This document shows, in pieces, positions 45,993-55,143 of a stretch of DNA of 64,000 bases (its first letter is position 1; each line of letters starts with the position of its first letter). The stretch covers positions 248,001-312,000 of the forward strand of contig BMWJ01000008.1 of NCBI GenBank assembly GCA_014651175.1. Reading direction: 5' to 3'. The stretch comes from Streptomyces clavifer (lineage in GTDB: Bacteria; Actinomycetota; Actinomycetes; Streptomycetales; Streptomycetaceae). The notes under the pieces are model-generated. The model did not search any database. It had not been told where the DNA came from and worked only from the letters and a program-made list of their open reading frames with translations. Position numbers and translations under genes: made by a program.

Positions 45993-46505
45993 ATGAATGA
46001 GAGGGTGGCCGCGCCCGGAGGGCTCGCCCTGATCGAGGACCTGGTCAACACGCTGGACGTCGAGACCGGCTCGGACGCCCTCGGCACGCCGGAGGGGCGC
46101 GCGGCCTTCGGCCTGGCGGAGCAGGACGTGCCCGACGCCCTGCTCCTGCGCGAGGCGCTGCGTACCGCCTGTCTGGCCCACGCGGGCCACCGCCCGCCCG
46201 GCGGCGGCCAAGTACCCCCGCTCGACCGGCTCCTCGCCGACGCACCCCTGCGCGTCACCGTGGACGCCGCTGGAGCGGCCGCCTTGCGCCCGGCCACCGA
46301 ACCCGCCGGACTGACCGCCAGGGTCGCCGCCGCCATCGCGTCGGCGGCCGCCGACGGCACCTGGGCGCGGCTCAAGGCGTGCGAGGCCGAGGACTGCCGC
46401 TGGGCGTACTACGACCGCAGCCCGGCGGGACGCCGCCGCTGGTGCTCCATGTCCGTCTGCGGCGCCCGCGCCAAGATGCGCACGTACCGCGCGAAGCGCG
46501 CATAG
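45993..46505 (+). CDS. CGNR zinc-finger (ABATE-domain) putative regulator
   Basis: 170-aa protein of an actinobacterial family with an N-terminal ABATE domain (about residues 8-110; LALIEDLVNTLDVETGSD) and a C-terminal CGNR-type zinc ribbon. The ribbon starts at LKACEAEDCRWAYYDRSP and continues RRRWCSMSVCGARAKMRTYR, with four cysteines; CGAR replaces the eponymous CGNR. Members are predicted DNA-binding regulators. ATG 45993 has GGAAG upstream at longer spacing. A palindrome upstream could be its operator. Confidence 0.88.
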   Translation: MNERVAAPGGLALIEDLVNTLDVETGSDALGTPEGRAAFGLAEQDVPDALLLREALRTACLAHAGHRPPGGGQVPPLDRLLADAPLRVTVDAAGAAALRPATEPAGLTARVAAAIASAAADGTWARLKACEAEDCRWAYYDRSPAGRRRWCSMSVCGARAKMRTYRAKRA

Positions 46506-46551
46506 CCGCGCGGCCGCCGGGGGAACCCGGCGACCGCGCGCGTGCTTTACG

Positions 46552-46585
46552 GCCCGAAGGCCCTCGGGCCCTCAGGCCTTCGGGC
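46552..46585. terminator. Hairpin between convergent CGNR and UDP-glucose dehydrogenase genes
   Basis: GCCCGAAGGCC (46552-46562) pairs perfectly with GGCCTTCGGGC (46575-46585). The 3' arm includes the last codons of the minus-strand gene, and the hairpin is 47 nt after the plus-strand gene. Confidence 0.55.
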
Positions 46586-47915
46586 GGCCCATGGCCCGGT
46601 ACGTCCACCCCGCGTCGCGCCACACCGCGGGATCCAGGGCGTTGCGGCCGTCCAGGATGATCCGCCGCCCCACGGCCTCGCCCAGGAGGGCCGCGTCCAG
46701 CTCGCGGAATTCGCGCCACTCCGTCAGGTGCAGCACCACGTCCGCCCCGCGCACCGCGTCCAGCGCCGTGTCCGCGTAACCGAGCGTCGGGAAGAGCCGG
46801 CGGGCGTTGTCCATGCCCTTCGGGTCGAAGACCGTGACCTGGCCGCCCTGCAGGTGTATCTGGCCCGCCACGTTGAGCGCCGGCGAATCCCGTACGTCGT
46901 CCGAGTCCGGCTTGAACGTCGCGCCCAGAACCGCCACCCGCTGCCCGAGGAACGATCCGCCGCCCACGGCCTCGCGGGCCAGCTCCACCATGTGGCCGCG
47001 CCGCCGCATGTTGATGGAGTCGACCTCGCGCAGGAAGGTCAGCGCCTGGTCGGCCCCGAGCTCACCTGCGCGCGCCATGAAGGCGCGGATGTCCTTGGGC
47101 AGGCAGCCCCCGCCGAAGCCGATACCGGCCCGCAGGAACTTCTTGCCGATGCGCTCGTCGTGGCCGATCGCCTCGGCCAGCTTCACCACGTCGCCGTCGG
47201 CGGCCTCGCAGACCTCCGCCATCGCGTTGATGAAGGAGATCTTGGTCGCCAGGAACGAATTCGCCGAGGTCTTCACCAGCTCGGCGGTCGGGAAGTCCGT
47301 CACCACGAACGGCGACCCCTCGCCGACCGGTCCGGCGTACACCTCGCGCAGCAGCTTCTCGGCCCGCTCGCTCTCCACGCCGACGACGATCCGGTCCGGG
47401 TGCAGCGTGTCGTTCACCGCGAAGCCCTCGCGCAGGAACTCCGGGTTCCAGGCCAGCTCCGCGTCCGTGCCCGCCGGTGCGAGCTCGGCCAGCCGCGCCG
47501 CGAGCCGGGCGGCGGAGCCCACCGGCACGGTGGACTTGCCGACCACGAGGGCGGGGCGCGTCAGCTGCGGGGCCAGCGACTCGAAGGCGCTGTCCACGTA
47601 GCTCATGTCGCAGGCGTACTCACCGTGCTTCTGCGGGGTGTTCACGCAGACGAAGTGCACGTCGCCGAAGGCGCCGACCTCCTCCCACGAGGTGGTGAAG
47701 CGCAGCCGCCCCGTGGAGCCCTCGATGCCCGCGACGTGCTTCTGCAGGATCTCCTCGAGCCCCGGCTCGTACATCGGCACTCTGCCCGCCGAGAGCATCT
47801 CGATCTTCTCGGGCACGACGTCGAGCCCGAGGACCTCGAAGCCCAGCTCCGCCATGGCCGCGGCATGGGTGGCGCCGAGGTAGCCGGTGCCGATCACAGT
47901 GATCCTGAGGGCCAT
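46572..47915 (-). CDS. UDP-glucose 6-dehydrogenase
   Basis: 447-aa NAD-dependent enzyme oxidising UDP-glucose to UDP-glucuronate, a precursor for acidic wall or capsular glycans. The Rossmann start is ITVIGTGYLGATHAA. NPEFLREGFAVND and the substrate-binding KTSANSFLATKISFINA follow. The thiolate Cys271 lies in GFGGGCLPKDIRAF, and GATFKPDSDDVRDSPAL is the C-terminal NAD/UDP block. ATG 47915. Near-family enzymes (UDP-ManNAc dehydrogenase) have different binding blocks, so Ugd is preferred. It stands alone but belongs with the envelope genes that follow. Confidence 0.93.
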   Translation of the reverse strand: MALRITVIGTGYLGATHAAAMAELGFEVLGLDVVPEKIEMLSAGRVPMYEPGLEEILQKHVAGIEGSTGRLRFTTSWEEVGAFGDVHFVCVNTPQKHGEYACDMSYVDSAFESLAPQLTRPALVVGKSTVPVGSAARLAARLAELAPAGTDAELAWNPEFLREGFAVNDTLHPDRIVVGVESERAEKLLREVYAGPVGEGSPFVVTDFPTAELVKTSANSFLATKISFINAMAEVCEAADGDVVKLAEAIGHDERIGKKFLRAGIGFGGGCLPKDIRAFMARAGELGADQALTFLREVDSINMRRRGHMVELAREAVGGGSFLGQRVAVLGATFKPDSDDVRDSPALNVAGQIHLQGGQVTVFDPKGMDNARRLFPTLGYADTALDAVRGADVVLHLTEWREFRELDAALLGEAVGRRIILDGRNALDPAVWRDAGWTYRAMGRPKA

Positions 47916-48089
47916 GGGTGCTCCTGAACGATGCGGACAGACGTGCGGAGGCGAGCATATCCGGGCCCGCGGAACCCCTGTTTTGCGGCTGTCGGCAAGC
48001 TCACGTGCCCCGCCCGTATGCCAGGCCGGGCGGCGGACACTAAAATTGGGTTACTTAACAGTAGTTAGCATCCTTGGGGAGTGAACGTC

Positions 48090-49247
48090 TTGGCGGGTAC
48101 GACCGACTTCGACCTCTACCGTCCGGCCGAGGAGCACGACATGCTCCGCGACACGATCCGTGCGCTCGCCGAGGCGAAGATCGCTCCGTTCGCCGCCGAG
48201 GTGGACGAGGAGGGCCGCTTCCCGCAGGAGGCCCTCGACGCCCTGGTCGCCTCCGACCTGCACGCGGTCCACGTACCGGAGGAGTACGGCGGCGCGGGCG
48301 CCGACGCGCTCGCCACGGTCATCGTGATCGAGGAGGTGGCCCGCGCCTGCGCGTCGTCCTCCCTGATCCCGGCCGTGAACAAGCTGGGCTCGCTCCCCGT
48401 GATCCTCTCCGGATCCGAGGACCTCAAGAAGAAGTACCTCGGCCCGCTGGCCAAGGGCGACGCGATGTTCTCGTACGCCCTCTCCGAGCCGGACGCCGGC
48501 TCCGACGCCGCGGGCATGAAGACCAAGGCCGTCCGCGACGGCGACTTCTGGGTCCTCAACGGCGTCAAGCGCTGGATCACCAACGCGGGCGTCTCCGAGT
48601 ACTACACGGTCATGGCCGTCACCGACCCGACGAAGCGCTCCAAGGGCATCTCCGCGTTCGTCGTCGAGAAGTCCGACGAGGGCGTGTCCTTCGGTGCCCC
48701 GGAGCGCAAGCTCGGCATCAAGGGCTCCCCGACGCGCGAGGTCTACCTCGACAACGTCCGCATCCCCGCCGACCGCATGATCGGCGAGGAGGGCACCGGC
48801 TTCGCCACCGCGATGAAGACCCTGGACCACACCCGCATCACGATCGCGGCCCAGGCCCTCGGCATCGCCCAGGGCGCCCTCGACTACGCCAAGGGCTACG
48901 TCCAGGAGCGCAAGCAGTTCGGCAAGCCGATCGGCGACTTCCAGGGCATCCAGTTCATGCTCGCGGACATGGCGATGAAGCTGGAGGCGGCCCGCCAGCT
49001 CACCTACGCGGCAGCGGCCAAGTCCGAGCGCCTCGACGGCGACCTCACCTCCTTCGGCGCCGCGGCCAAGTGCTTCGCCTCCGACGTCGCCATGGAGGTC
49101 ACCACCGACGCCGTCCAGCTGCTCGGCGGTTACGGCTACACCCGTGACTACCCGGTCGAGCGCATGATGCGCGACGCCAAGATCACCCAGATCTACGAGG
49201 GCACGAACCAGGTCCAGCGGATCGTCATGGCCCGCAACCTGCCGTAA
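48090..49247 (+). CDS. Acyl-CoA dehydrogenase
   Basis: 385-aa FAD flavoenzyme that makes the trans-2 double bond in acyl-CoA during beta-oxidation. TTG 48090 was chosen because GGGGAG lies 8 nt upstream; a GTG at 48081 overlaps that site. Family signatures are YALSEPDAGSDAAGMKTKAV, QFGKPIGDFQGIQFMLADMA, and the catalytic Glu370 in IYEGTNQVQR. The upstream 40 bp are unusually AT-rich for this genome (ACTTAACAGTAGTTAGC), probably promoter and operator. The acyl chain preference cannot be read. Confidence 0.93.
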   Translation: MAGTTDFDLYRPAEEHDMLRDTIRALAEAKIAPFAAEVDEEGRFPQEALDALVASDLHAVHVPEEYGGAGADALATVIVIEEVARACASSSLIPAVNKLGSLPVILSGSEDLKKKYLGPLAKGDAMFSYALSEPDAGSDAAGMKTKAVRDGDFWVLNGVKRWITNAGVSEYYTVMAVTDPTKRSKGISAFVVEKSDEGVSFGAPERKLGIKGSPTREVYLDNVRIPADRMIGEEGTGFATAMKTLDHTRITIAAQALGIAQGALDYAKGYVQERKQFGKPIGDFQGIQFMLADMAMKLEAARQLTYAAAAKSERLDGDLTSFGAAAKCFASDVAMEVTTDAVQLLGGYGYTRDYPVERMMRDAKITQIYEGTNQVQRIVMARNLP

Positions 49248-49268
49248 CGGCGTCGCGCAGTCCGCACC

Positions 49269-49296
49269 GCGGCCCCCGGCCTCCGCCGGGGGCCGC
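49269..49296 (+). terminator. 12-bp hairpin after acyl-CoA dehydrogenase
   Basis: GCGGCCCCCGGC (49269-49280) and GCCGGGGGCCGC (49285-49296) pair around CTCC, 21 nt after the stop. No T-tract. Confidence 0.7.
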
Positions 49297-49412
49297 ACCC
49301 GTGGGCCCGGCGGGGTGCCTGCCGCACGGGTGCGGCATCCCGGCCGGGGGCGTTCGCGGAGCGCCGCTGATAGGGTCCGCGGAGGCTAACCGCAACATGA
49401 TGGAGTTGGTTC

Positions 49413-50195
49413 GTGAAGCTGCTCCCGCTGTTCCTCCGGCGGCCGATAGAAGCGGTGTACGAGCGCCGGCTGGCTGCCACCCTCGTGGGGCTGCCACGAC
49501 CGCAGCACGTCGGGATCATGCTCGACGGCAATCGGCGCTGGGCCCGGCAGGCGGGCCATACGGACCTCCGGGAGGGGTACCGGGCGGGCGGCGCCAAGGC
49601 GACCGAGTTCCTGGACTGGTGCACAGCCGCCGGGATCGAGCGCGTGACCCTCTTCATGCTCTCCGACGACAATCTCGGGCGCCCCGCCGAACAGCTCGGC
49701 CCGCTGATCGAGATCATCAAGGAGACCGTCCAGGACATCACGGCCTCGGACCGCCCCTGGGAGGTCCAGGTGATCGGCTCGCTCGACCTGCTGCCGGGCG
49801 CCACCGCCGAGATCCTCAAGGAGGCCACCGCCACGACGGCCGGGCGCGGCGGCCTCAAGGTGGACATCGCGGTCGGCTACGGCGGCCGACGGGAGATCGT
49901 GGACGCGGTGAAGAGCGCCTTCGCGGCCCACGTCGCGGCCGGCGGGGACCCCGCCGAGCTGGCCGAGCGGTTCGACATCGACGACATCTCCCGGCACCTG
50001 TACTCGCCGACCGCCGACCAGACCGACTTCATCATCCGCACCTCCGGGGAGCAGCGGCTGTCGGGCTTCCTGCTCTGGCAGTCCGCGTACGCCGAGATGC
50101 ACTGGGTGGACTGCTACTGGCCGGCGTTCCGCCGCGTGGACTTCCTGCGCGCGATCCGCTCGTACGCCGGCCGGCAGCGCCGGTACGGGAAGTGA
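49413..50195 (+). CDS. cis-Prenyltransferase (isoprenyl/undecaprenyl diphosphate synthase family)
   Basis: 260-aa UppS-family enzyme that extends allylic diphosphates with cis isoprene units to make lipid carriers for cell wall glycans. Asp38 lies in IMLDGNRRWARQAG. TLFMLSDDNLGRP, TSGEQRLSGFLLWQSAYAEM and the closing WPAFRRVDFLRAIRSY fit the family. GTG 49413 follows GGAG. Streptomycetes usually have more than one paralogue with different chain lengths (short C15 or C50/C55), which the sequence alone does not settle. It lies next to the LCP genes, whose ligase reaction uses such carriers. Confidence 0.93.
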   Translation: MKLLPLFLRRPIEAVYERRLAATLVGLPRPQHVGIMLDGNRRWARQAGHTDLREGYRAGGAKATEFLDWCTAAGIERVTLFMLSDDNLGRPAEQLGPLIEIIKETVQDITASDRPWEVQVIGSLDLLPGATAEILKEATATTAGRGGLKVDIAVGYGGRREIVDAVKSAFAAHVAAGGDPAELAERFDIDDISRHLYSPTADQTDFIIRTSGEQRLSGFLLWQSAYAEMHWVDCYWPAFRRVDFLRAIRSYAGRQRRYGK

Positions 50196-50218
50196 CCGAC
50201 GCCGACCCGCCGTTACAC

Positions 50219-50258
50219 AGAGAGGTCCCCCACCCGCTGACGGGTGGGGGACCTCTCT
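50219..50258. terminator. 18-bp perfect hairpin between convergent genes
   Basis: Arms 50219-50236 and 50241-50258 around CTGA, between the prenyltransferase (ends 50195) and the minus-strand LCP gene (ends 50276). Confidence 0.9.
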
Positions 50259-50275
50259 ACGTGACGGCTGTCCGG

Positions 50276-51559
50276 TCAGCTGCCCTTGACCGTGACCTTC
50301 TCGTCGTTCTTCAGCTGCTCCACGAGCTGCTTGACCTTGTCCTTGTCCCAGACCAGGTTGCCGTTCACGCTCTGGCCCGAGAGCGGGATGTTCATCGACG
50401 TGCCCTCGCCGCCGGTGACGCCCTTCATCGCGAAGAACATGTTGCCGAGCGACCAGAGCGACATGTCCTTGTCCACGACCAGCGTGTCCAGGCCCGCGCC
50501 CATCGTCGGGTACAGCTTGAACGGGTTGAGGATCGTGGACGGGGTGGCCGTCTGCGAGGCCAGTGCCGCCAGGAACTTCTGCTGGTTCTTCGTGCGGTCC
50601 AGGTCGCTCCCGGCGAAGGCGTACCGGGTGCGGACGAACGCGAGGGACTGCTCGCCGTCCAGGGTCTGCTTGCCGGCCTGGAAGTCGGCACCGGACTTCT
50701 TGTCCTTGAAGGCCTTGGGGATGTCCAGCTCGACGCCGCCGATCGCGTCCACGATCTTGGCGAAGCCGCCGAAGCCGATCTCGACGTAGTGGTCGATGCG
50801 CAGCCCGGTGTTGAACTCGACCGTGCGGACCAGCAGCTCCGGACCGTCCTCCGCGTACGCGGCGTTCAGCTTCGTCGTGCGGCCCGTCCCCGCGAACTTC
50901 TTGCCGGACTCCGAGCCGACGAACGAGGGGATCTCGACGTTCGAGTCGCGGGGCAGGGAGATCAGCGTCGGGCCGTTGGAGCCGTCGTGCAGGATCATCA
51001 TCGAGTCGGTCCGCTTGCCCTCGGCGGAGCCGGTGTGCAGCTTCTTCTTGTCCTCGGCCGTCATGCCCTCGCGGCTGTCGGAGCCGACGATCAGGTAGTT
51101 CGTGCCGTCGCCCTCGGAGGGGCGCTCGATGACCTTGGAGAGGTCGACCTCGCGCTTGAGCTTGCCGTCGGCCCAGAAGTACGTGCCGATGGAGACGGCG
51201 AGGAGCACGACCACGAGGGTCAGCGCGCCGACCTTGATGCGCCGGCCCCAGTCGGGAGCGGGACGGCCCTGGACATAACCGCTGTCGCCGCCGCGGCCGT
51301 TGCCGCCGCCGTAACCGCGGCCGCCCTGGCCACCGCTGTTGCCGCCGCCGTAGACCTGACCCGTGTTGTAGCCGCTGTCGTAGCCGGGGGTCTCGTCGTA
51401 GCCCTGCCCCTGCTGCGGCGGGATCCGGGGCGGGGACTGCGGCGGTGCCGGGCGCCGGACGTGCGGCATGGCGCGGGCGCTCTCGGGCCGGGGGCTGCCG
51501 CTGCCCTGCCCGTAGCGCTCACCGGGTCCGCCGTTCCGCCCATCGGGCCAATCGCTCAT
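50276..51559 (-). CDS. LCP (LytR-CpsA-Psr) family glycopolymer ligase 1
   Basis: 427-aa type II membrane protein that transfers lipid-linked glycopolymers to peptidoglycan. A Gly/Tyr/Gln-rich disordered cytoplasmic tail (about residues 50-95; GYNTGQVYGGGNSGGQGG) precedes one helix (about 109-129). The LCP domain begins at TNYLIVGSDSR. Conserved residues appear in RTDSMMILHDG, TLISLPRDSNVEIP, KLNAAYAEDGPELLVRTVE, HYVEIGFGGFAKIVDAIGGV and LAFVRTRYAFAGSDLDRTKN. No LytR_C domain. ATG 51559. It converges on the prenyltransferase. Confidence 0.93.
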   Translation of the reverse strand: MSDWPDGRNGGPGERYGQGSGSPRPESARAMPHVRRPAPPQSPPRIPPQQGQGYDETPGYDSGYNTGQVYGGGNSGGQGGRGYGGGNGRGGDSGYVQGRPAPDWGRRIKVGALTLVVVLLAVSIGTYFWADGKLKREVDLSKVIERPSEGDGTNYLIVGSDSREGMTAEDKKKLHTGSAEGKRTDSMMILHDGSNGPTLISLPRDSNVEIPSFVGSESGKKFAGTGRTTKLNAAYAEDGPELLVRTVEFNTGLRIDHYVEIGFGGFAKIVDAIGGVELDIPKAFKDKKSGADFQAGKQTLDGEQSLAFVRTRYAFAGSDLDRTKNQQKFLAALASQTATPSTILNPFKLYPTMGAGLDTLVVDKDMSLWSLGNMFFAMKGVTGGEGTSMNIPLSGQSVNGNLVWDKDKVKQLVEQLKNDEKVTVKGS

Positions 51560-51678
51560 GGGGAACAGTGTGCCGTCCGGGGCCGGGTCTCTTACAGGGT
51601 GTACCGGATTTCGGACCAGGGCTGTTGCGAAGCTGATGCATTGCAACCAGGTGCAAGCCCCCGCATAAGGTGGAGGGC

Positions 51679-52227
51679 ATGACAGATCAGGCCCAGTCAC
51701 CGGAAGACGAGGTTCCGGCCAAGCCGACCTCGGCTTCCCGGACCACCCTCAGCCACATCATGACCGGCAGCGACACCAACCTCCTGGGTACGGTGCACGG
51801 CGGCGTGATCATGAAACTGGTGGACGACGCCGCGGGCGCCGTGGCCGGCCGGCATTCCGGGGGCCCGGCCGTGACGGCCTCCATGGACGAGATGGTCTTC
51901 CTGGAGCCGGTCCGCGTCGGCGACCTCGTGCACGTCCGCGCCCAGGTGAACTGGACCGGCCGCTCCTCGATGGAGGTCGGCGTCCGCGTCATGGCCGAGC
52001 GGTGGAACGAGTCGACGCCCGCCCAGCAGGTGGGCAGCGCCTACCTGGTGTTCGCGGCGGTCGACGAGGAGGGCAAGCCGCGGCGCGTACCGCACGTGGT
52101 CCCGGAGACGGAGCGCGACGAGCGCCGCTACCAGGAGGCGCAGATCCGCCGTACGCACCGTCTCGCCCGGCGCCGCGCGATCAAGGAGCTACGCGACCGC
52201 CGCACAGCCGAAGGCATAACCGACTAA
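51679..52227 (+). CDS. Acyl-CoA thioesterase, hotdog fold
   Basis: 182-aa single hotdog-domain hydrolase. Landmarks are LSHIMTGSDTNLLGTVHGGV, IMKLVDDAAGAVAGRHSGG and VGDLVHVRAQVNWTGRSS; the HGG and following Asp are where the catalytic helix begins in such YciA-type enzymes. A charged C-terminal helix (ERDERRYQEAQIRRTHRLA) extends beyond the fold. ATG 51679; the in-frame GTG at 51670 is less likely. It lies between LCP genes on the opposite strand and is not obviously linked. Confidence 0.9.
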   Translation: MTDQAQSPEDEVPAKPTSASRTTLSHIMTGSDTNLLGTVHGGVIMKLVDDAAGAVAGRHSGGPAVTASMDEMVFLEPVRVGDLVHVRAQVNWTGRSSMEVGVRVMAERWNESTPAQQVGSAYLVFAAVDEEGKPRRVPHVVPETERDERRYQEAQIRRTHRLARRRAIKELRDRRTAEGITD

Positions 52228-52365
52228 CCCCCCGCCGCGCCCCCGCCCCCGCCCCCCCGTCCCCTCCGCCGGTCGGTGTGAGACCAGGGACCGGCAATGC
52301 GGGGCAAAACGGGCTGATCGCCGTCTCTGTCCTCACAGCGACCTGAGCCTTTGCCCGGCGGCCGG

Positions 52366-53868
52366 TCATGGGCAGATCACTTGGTCGCCCGTTACCGTGC
52401 CGAACTCGCCACGCCGCGGGTCCTCGGCCTTCACCGGCCTCACCTTGGTGAAGTCCGAGCCGGCCGTCACCTTCATCGTCCCGCCCTGCCCCTTCACCGG
52501 CCGCAGCTCGCACCCCGGCAGCGCGGTGGCCAGGGCCTTCGCGGACCGGTCCCATCGCGGGTCGTAGGTGACCAGGGTGCGCAGGCGGTCGCCCGGACCG
52601 CCGTTCAGCGGGGCGCGCGTGGTGTTGAAACCGGTGCTGCGCAGTGCCGCGTCGACCGTCTGGCCGAGCCCGTCCTTCGGCGTCCCGTTGTAGACCTGCA
52701 CCCGGATCTGCTCCGGTGCCACGCCGACGACCGTGGCCCGGGGCTGCCTCGGCAGGTGCCGGGCGAGCGGTTCGTCCTCGCGCAGGGCCCGGAACAGCTT
52801 CTTGGCCTCCCTCGTGTCCCACTTCACCGTGGTGCCGATGCCCTTGACGGGGTAGCCGCCCTCCACGACCGGGACGGAGGCGAATTCGGACGACGCCGGG
52901 GTGAAGCCGCGCATGGCCTGGCCGAGCTCCAGCATCTGCTCCGTACCGAAGCCCTTGTCGGCGCGCACGGAGGCGAGCATCGACGAGGCGACCTGCTGGA
53001 GTTTCACCGGGTTCATCAGCAGACCGCTGCTGGTCGTCTGCTCGATCAGCGCGGCCACGAACTTCTGCTGGCGCTGCACCCTGCCCAGGTCGGCTGTCCC
53101 GTCGACGTGCCGGGAGCGTACGTACTGCAGGGCCTCGCCACCGTCGAGCTTGTGGGTGCCCGGCGCGAGGTTCAGGCCCGTGTACGAGTCCTTGAGCGGC
53201 CTGGCGGTGCAGATCTCGACCCCGCCCAGGGTGTCGACCGTCTTCATGAAGCTGGTGAAGTCGACCTCCAGATAGTGATCGATCTTGATACCGGTCATCT
53301 GCTCGACGGTCCGCACGGTCAGATGCGGCCCGCCCTCGGCGTACGCGGCGTTCAGCTTCACCGGGTGGGGGGAGTGCTCCTCGTCGGTCGTCCGGTCGGT
53401 GTGCGCCGGGATCTCGACATAGCTGTCGCGCGGCAGACTGACGACGCTCGCCCGCTGCTTGTCGGCCGAGAGGTGGACCAGCATCAGGGTGTCGGTGCAG
53501 TGGCAGGGTGTGCCACCCAGCTTGTACTTCTTCTTCTGCGCCTTGGTGATCGTGTCGCGGCCGTCCGTGCCGACGAGCAGGAGATTCGTGCCGTGGCCGC
53601 CCTCTGGGCGGTTCTTCATGTCCTTGAAGGGATCGACCCGGCCGATCCCCGTCTCCAGGTTGCTCACCACCGCATGGCCGATCCCGCCGGCGCCGAGCAC
53701 CAGTACGGAGAGCCCGGTGGCCAGCCGCATGCCCCACCGGGGCGGCTTCTTCGGGCCGCCGGCCCGGCCTCCGCCGCGACGGCCGGCCCGGGGCCGCCGG
53801 GGTGTTCTGTGCTGGGGGGGAGCGGTCCGGGGGTGCGGTGGACGGGGCGGTGGGGGCGGCGTGGGCAC
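52366..53868 (-). CDS. LCP family glycopolymer ligase 2 with LytR_C domain
   Basis: 500-aa type II membrane protein. GTG 53868 has GGAGG 8 nt upstream. The N-terminal tail is Pro/Arg-rich, followed by one helix (about residues 48-68). The LCP core starts at NLLLVGTDGRD and includes CTDTLMLVHLSADKQ, VVSLPRDSYVEIP, KLNAAYAEGGPHLTVRTVE, HYLEVDFTSFMKTVDTLGGV and LQYVRSRHVDGTADLGRVQR. A LytR_C domain follows (about 380-470; RVQVYNGTPKDGLGQTVDAA). Cys pair CHC in the early core is unusual. It is divergent from the GT2 gene at 54060. Confidence 0.92.
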   Translation of the reverse strand: MPTPPPPPRPPHPRTAPPQHRTPRRPRAGRRGGGRAGGPKKPPRWGMRLATGLSVLVLGAGGIGHAVVSNLETGIGRVDPFKDMKNRPEGGHGTNLLLVGTDGRDTITKAQKKKYKLGGTPCHCTDTLMLVHLSADKQRASVVSLPRDSYVEIPAHTDRTTDEEHSPHPVKLNAAYAEGGPHLTVRTVEQMTGIKIDHYLEVDFTSFMKTVDTLGGVEICTARPLKDSYTGLNLAPGTHKLDGGEALQYVRSRHVDGTADLGRVQRQQKFVAALIEQTTSSGLLMNPVKLQQVASSMLASVRADKGFGTEQMLELGQAMRGFTPASSEFASVPVVEGGYPVKGIGTTVKWDTREAKKLFRALREDEPLARHLPRQPRATVVGVAPEQIRVQVYNGTPKDGLGQTVDAALRSTGFNTTRAPLNGGPGDRLRTLVTYDPRWDRSAKALATALPGCELRPVKGQGGTMKVTAGSDFTKVRPVKAEDPRRGEFGTVTGDQVICP

Positions 53869-53964
53869 GAGGGACACCTCCGCGGTGCGAGTAGGACTTT
53901 CGCACGGTAGGCCCATACGATCTGCGGACCGGGAGAAGACCCGGCGGCGCGCGCCGGTGTCCCC

Positions 53965-53978
53965 CGTTAGCGGTAACG
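53965..53978. promoter_or_regulatory. Dyad CGTTA-GCGG-TAACG
   Basis: Five-bp arms, about 80 bp before the GT2 gene and 97 bp before the LCP2 start in a divergent region. It may be part of a promoter or operator. Confidence 0.3.
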
Positions 53979-54059
53979 TGGCGGCCGAATCACGCTGCCG
54001 CCTGGGGCGCGTAGAACCCCCGGAACCCCTGGCACCCCCGAGGACCCCCTGAGGACCAC

Positions 54060-55082
54060 ATGTCTGCCGCGCAGTACCCCGCCGTCTCCGTGATCATGCC
54101 GGTGCTCAACGAGGAACGCCATCTCAGGAACTCGGTCCGGCACATCCTGGAGCAGGAGTACGCCGGTGAGATGGAGGTGGTGATCGCACTCGGCCCGTCG
54201 AGCGACCGCACGGACGAGATCGCCGCTGAGCTGGTGCGGGAGGATTCCCGGATCCACACCGTCCCCAACCCGACCGGCCGTACTCCCGCAGCGCTGAACG
54301 CCGCGATCAAGGCCTCGCATCACCCGATCGTGGTACGGGTCGACGGCCACGGCATGCTCTCCCCGAACTACATCGCGACCGCGGTCCGCCTGCTGGAGGA
54401 GACCGGCGCGCAGAACGTCGGCGGCATCATGCACGCCGAGGGCGAGAACCCCTGGGAGGACGCGGTCGCCGCCGCGATGACGTCGAAGATCGGCGTCGGC
54501 AACGCGGCCTTCCACACGGGCGGCCGGGCGGGCCCGGCCGACACCGTGTACCTGGGGGTATTCCGCCGCGAGGCACTGGAGCGGGCGGACGGCTACAACG
54601 TGGAGTTCATCCGCGCCCAGGACTGGGAGCTGAACTTCCGGATCCGCGAGTCCGGCGGGCTGATCTGGTTCTCGCCGGAGCTGAAGGTGCAGTACCGCCC
54701 GCGCCCCAGCGTCCGCGCGCTCGCCAAGCAGTACAAGGACTACGGGCGCTGGCGCCACGTCGTGGCCCGCTACCACGCCGGCTCGATCAACCTGCGCTAC
54801 CTGGCCCCGCCGGCCGCCGTCTGCGCGATAGCGGCGGGCATCGTCGTCGGCGCAGCCGTCACCCCGTGGGCGTTCGTCGTGCCCGCCGGGTACGTGGCGG
54901 CCATCGTGGCCGGGTCGCTGCCCGCGGGCAAGGGCCTGCCGCTCAGCGCCCGGGCGCAGATCCCGGTGGCGCTCGCCACCATGCACATGTCGTGGGGGTA
55001 CGGATTCCTGACCAGCCCCCGTTCGCTGGCGAAGAAGGTCATCGCGAGCCGTCGCCCCGCGGTGCGGGAACAGACGGTCTGA
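54060..55082 (+). CDS. Family 2 glycosyltransferase, membrane-associated
   Basis: 340-aa GT-A enzyme. The N-terminal block is AVSVIMPVLNEERHLRNSVR, followed by IALGPSSDRTDEIA. VVRVDGHGMLSPNYI carries the DxH/DxD-type site, and RAQDWELNFRIRESGG stands for the acceptor/base site. Two or three hydrophobic segments near the C-terminus (about residues 240-310) anchor it. It probably makes the lipid-linked glycan that the nearby LCP ligases attach. Single gene, ending before a long hairpin. Confidence 0.92.
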   Translation: MSAAQYPAVSVIMPVLNEERHLRNSVRHILEQEYAGEMEVVIALGPSSDRTDEIAAELVREDSRIHTVPNPTGRTPAALNAAIKASHHPIVVRVDGHGMLSPNYIATAVRLLEETGAQNVGGIMHAEGENPWEDAVAAAMTSKIGVGNAAFHTGGRAGPADTVYLGVFRREALERADGYNVEFIRAQDWELNFRIRESGGLIWFSPELKVQYRPRPSVRALAKQYKDYGRWRHVVARYHAGSINLRYLAPPAAVCAIAAGIVVGAAVTPWAFVVPAGYVAAIVAGSLPAGKGLPLSARAQIPVALATMHMSWGYGFLTSPRSLAKKVIASRRPAVREQTV

Positions 55083-55090
55083 TCGTCCTT

Positions 55091-55134
55091 GTACGAGGAA
55101 GGGCCCCGCCGTCCGGCGGGGCCCTTCCTCGTAC
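55091..55134. terminator. 20-bp perfect hairpin between convergent genes
   Basis: Arms 55091-55110 and 55115-55134 with loop GTCC, between the GT2 gene (ends 55082) and the minus-strand LCP3 gene (ends 55144). Confidence 0.92.
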
Positions 55135-55143
55135 GGCGGGCCG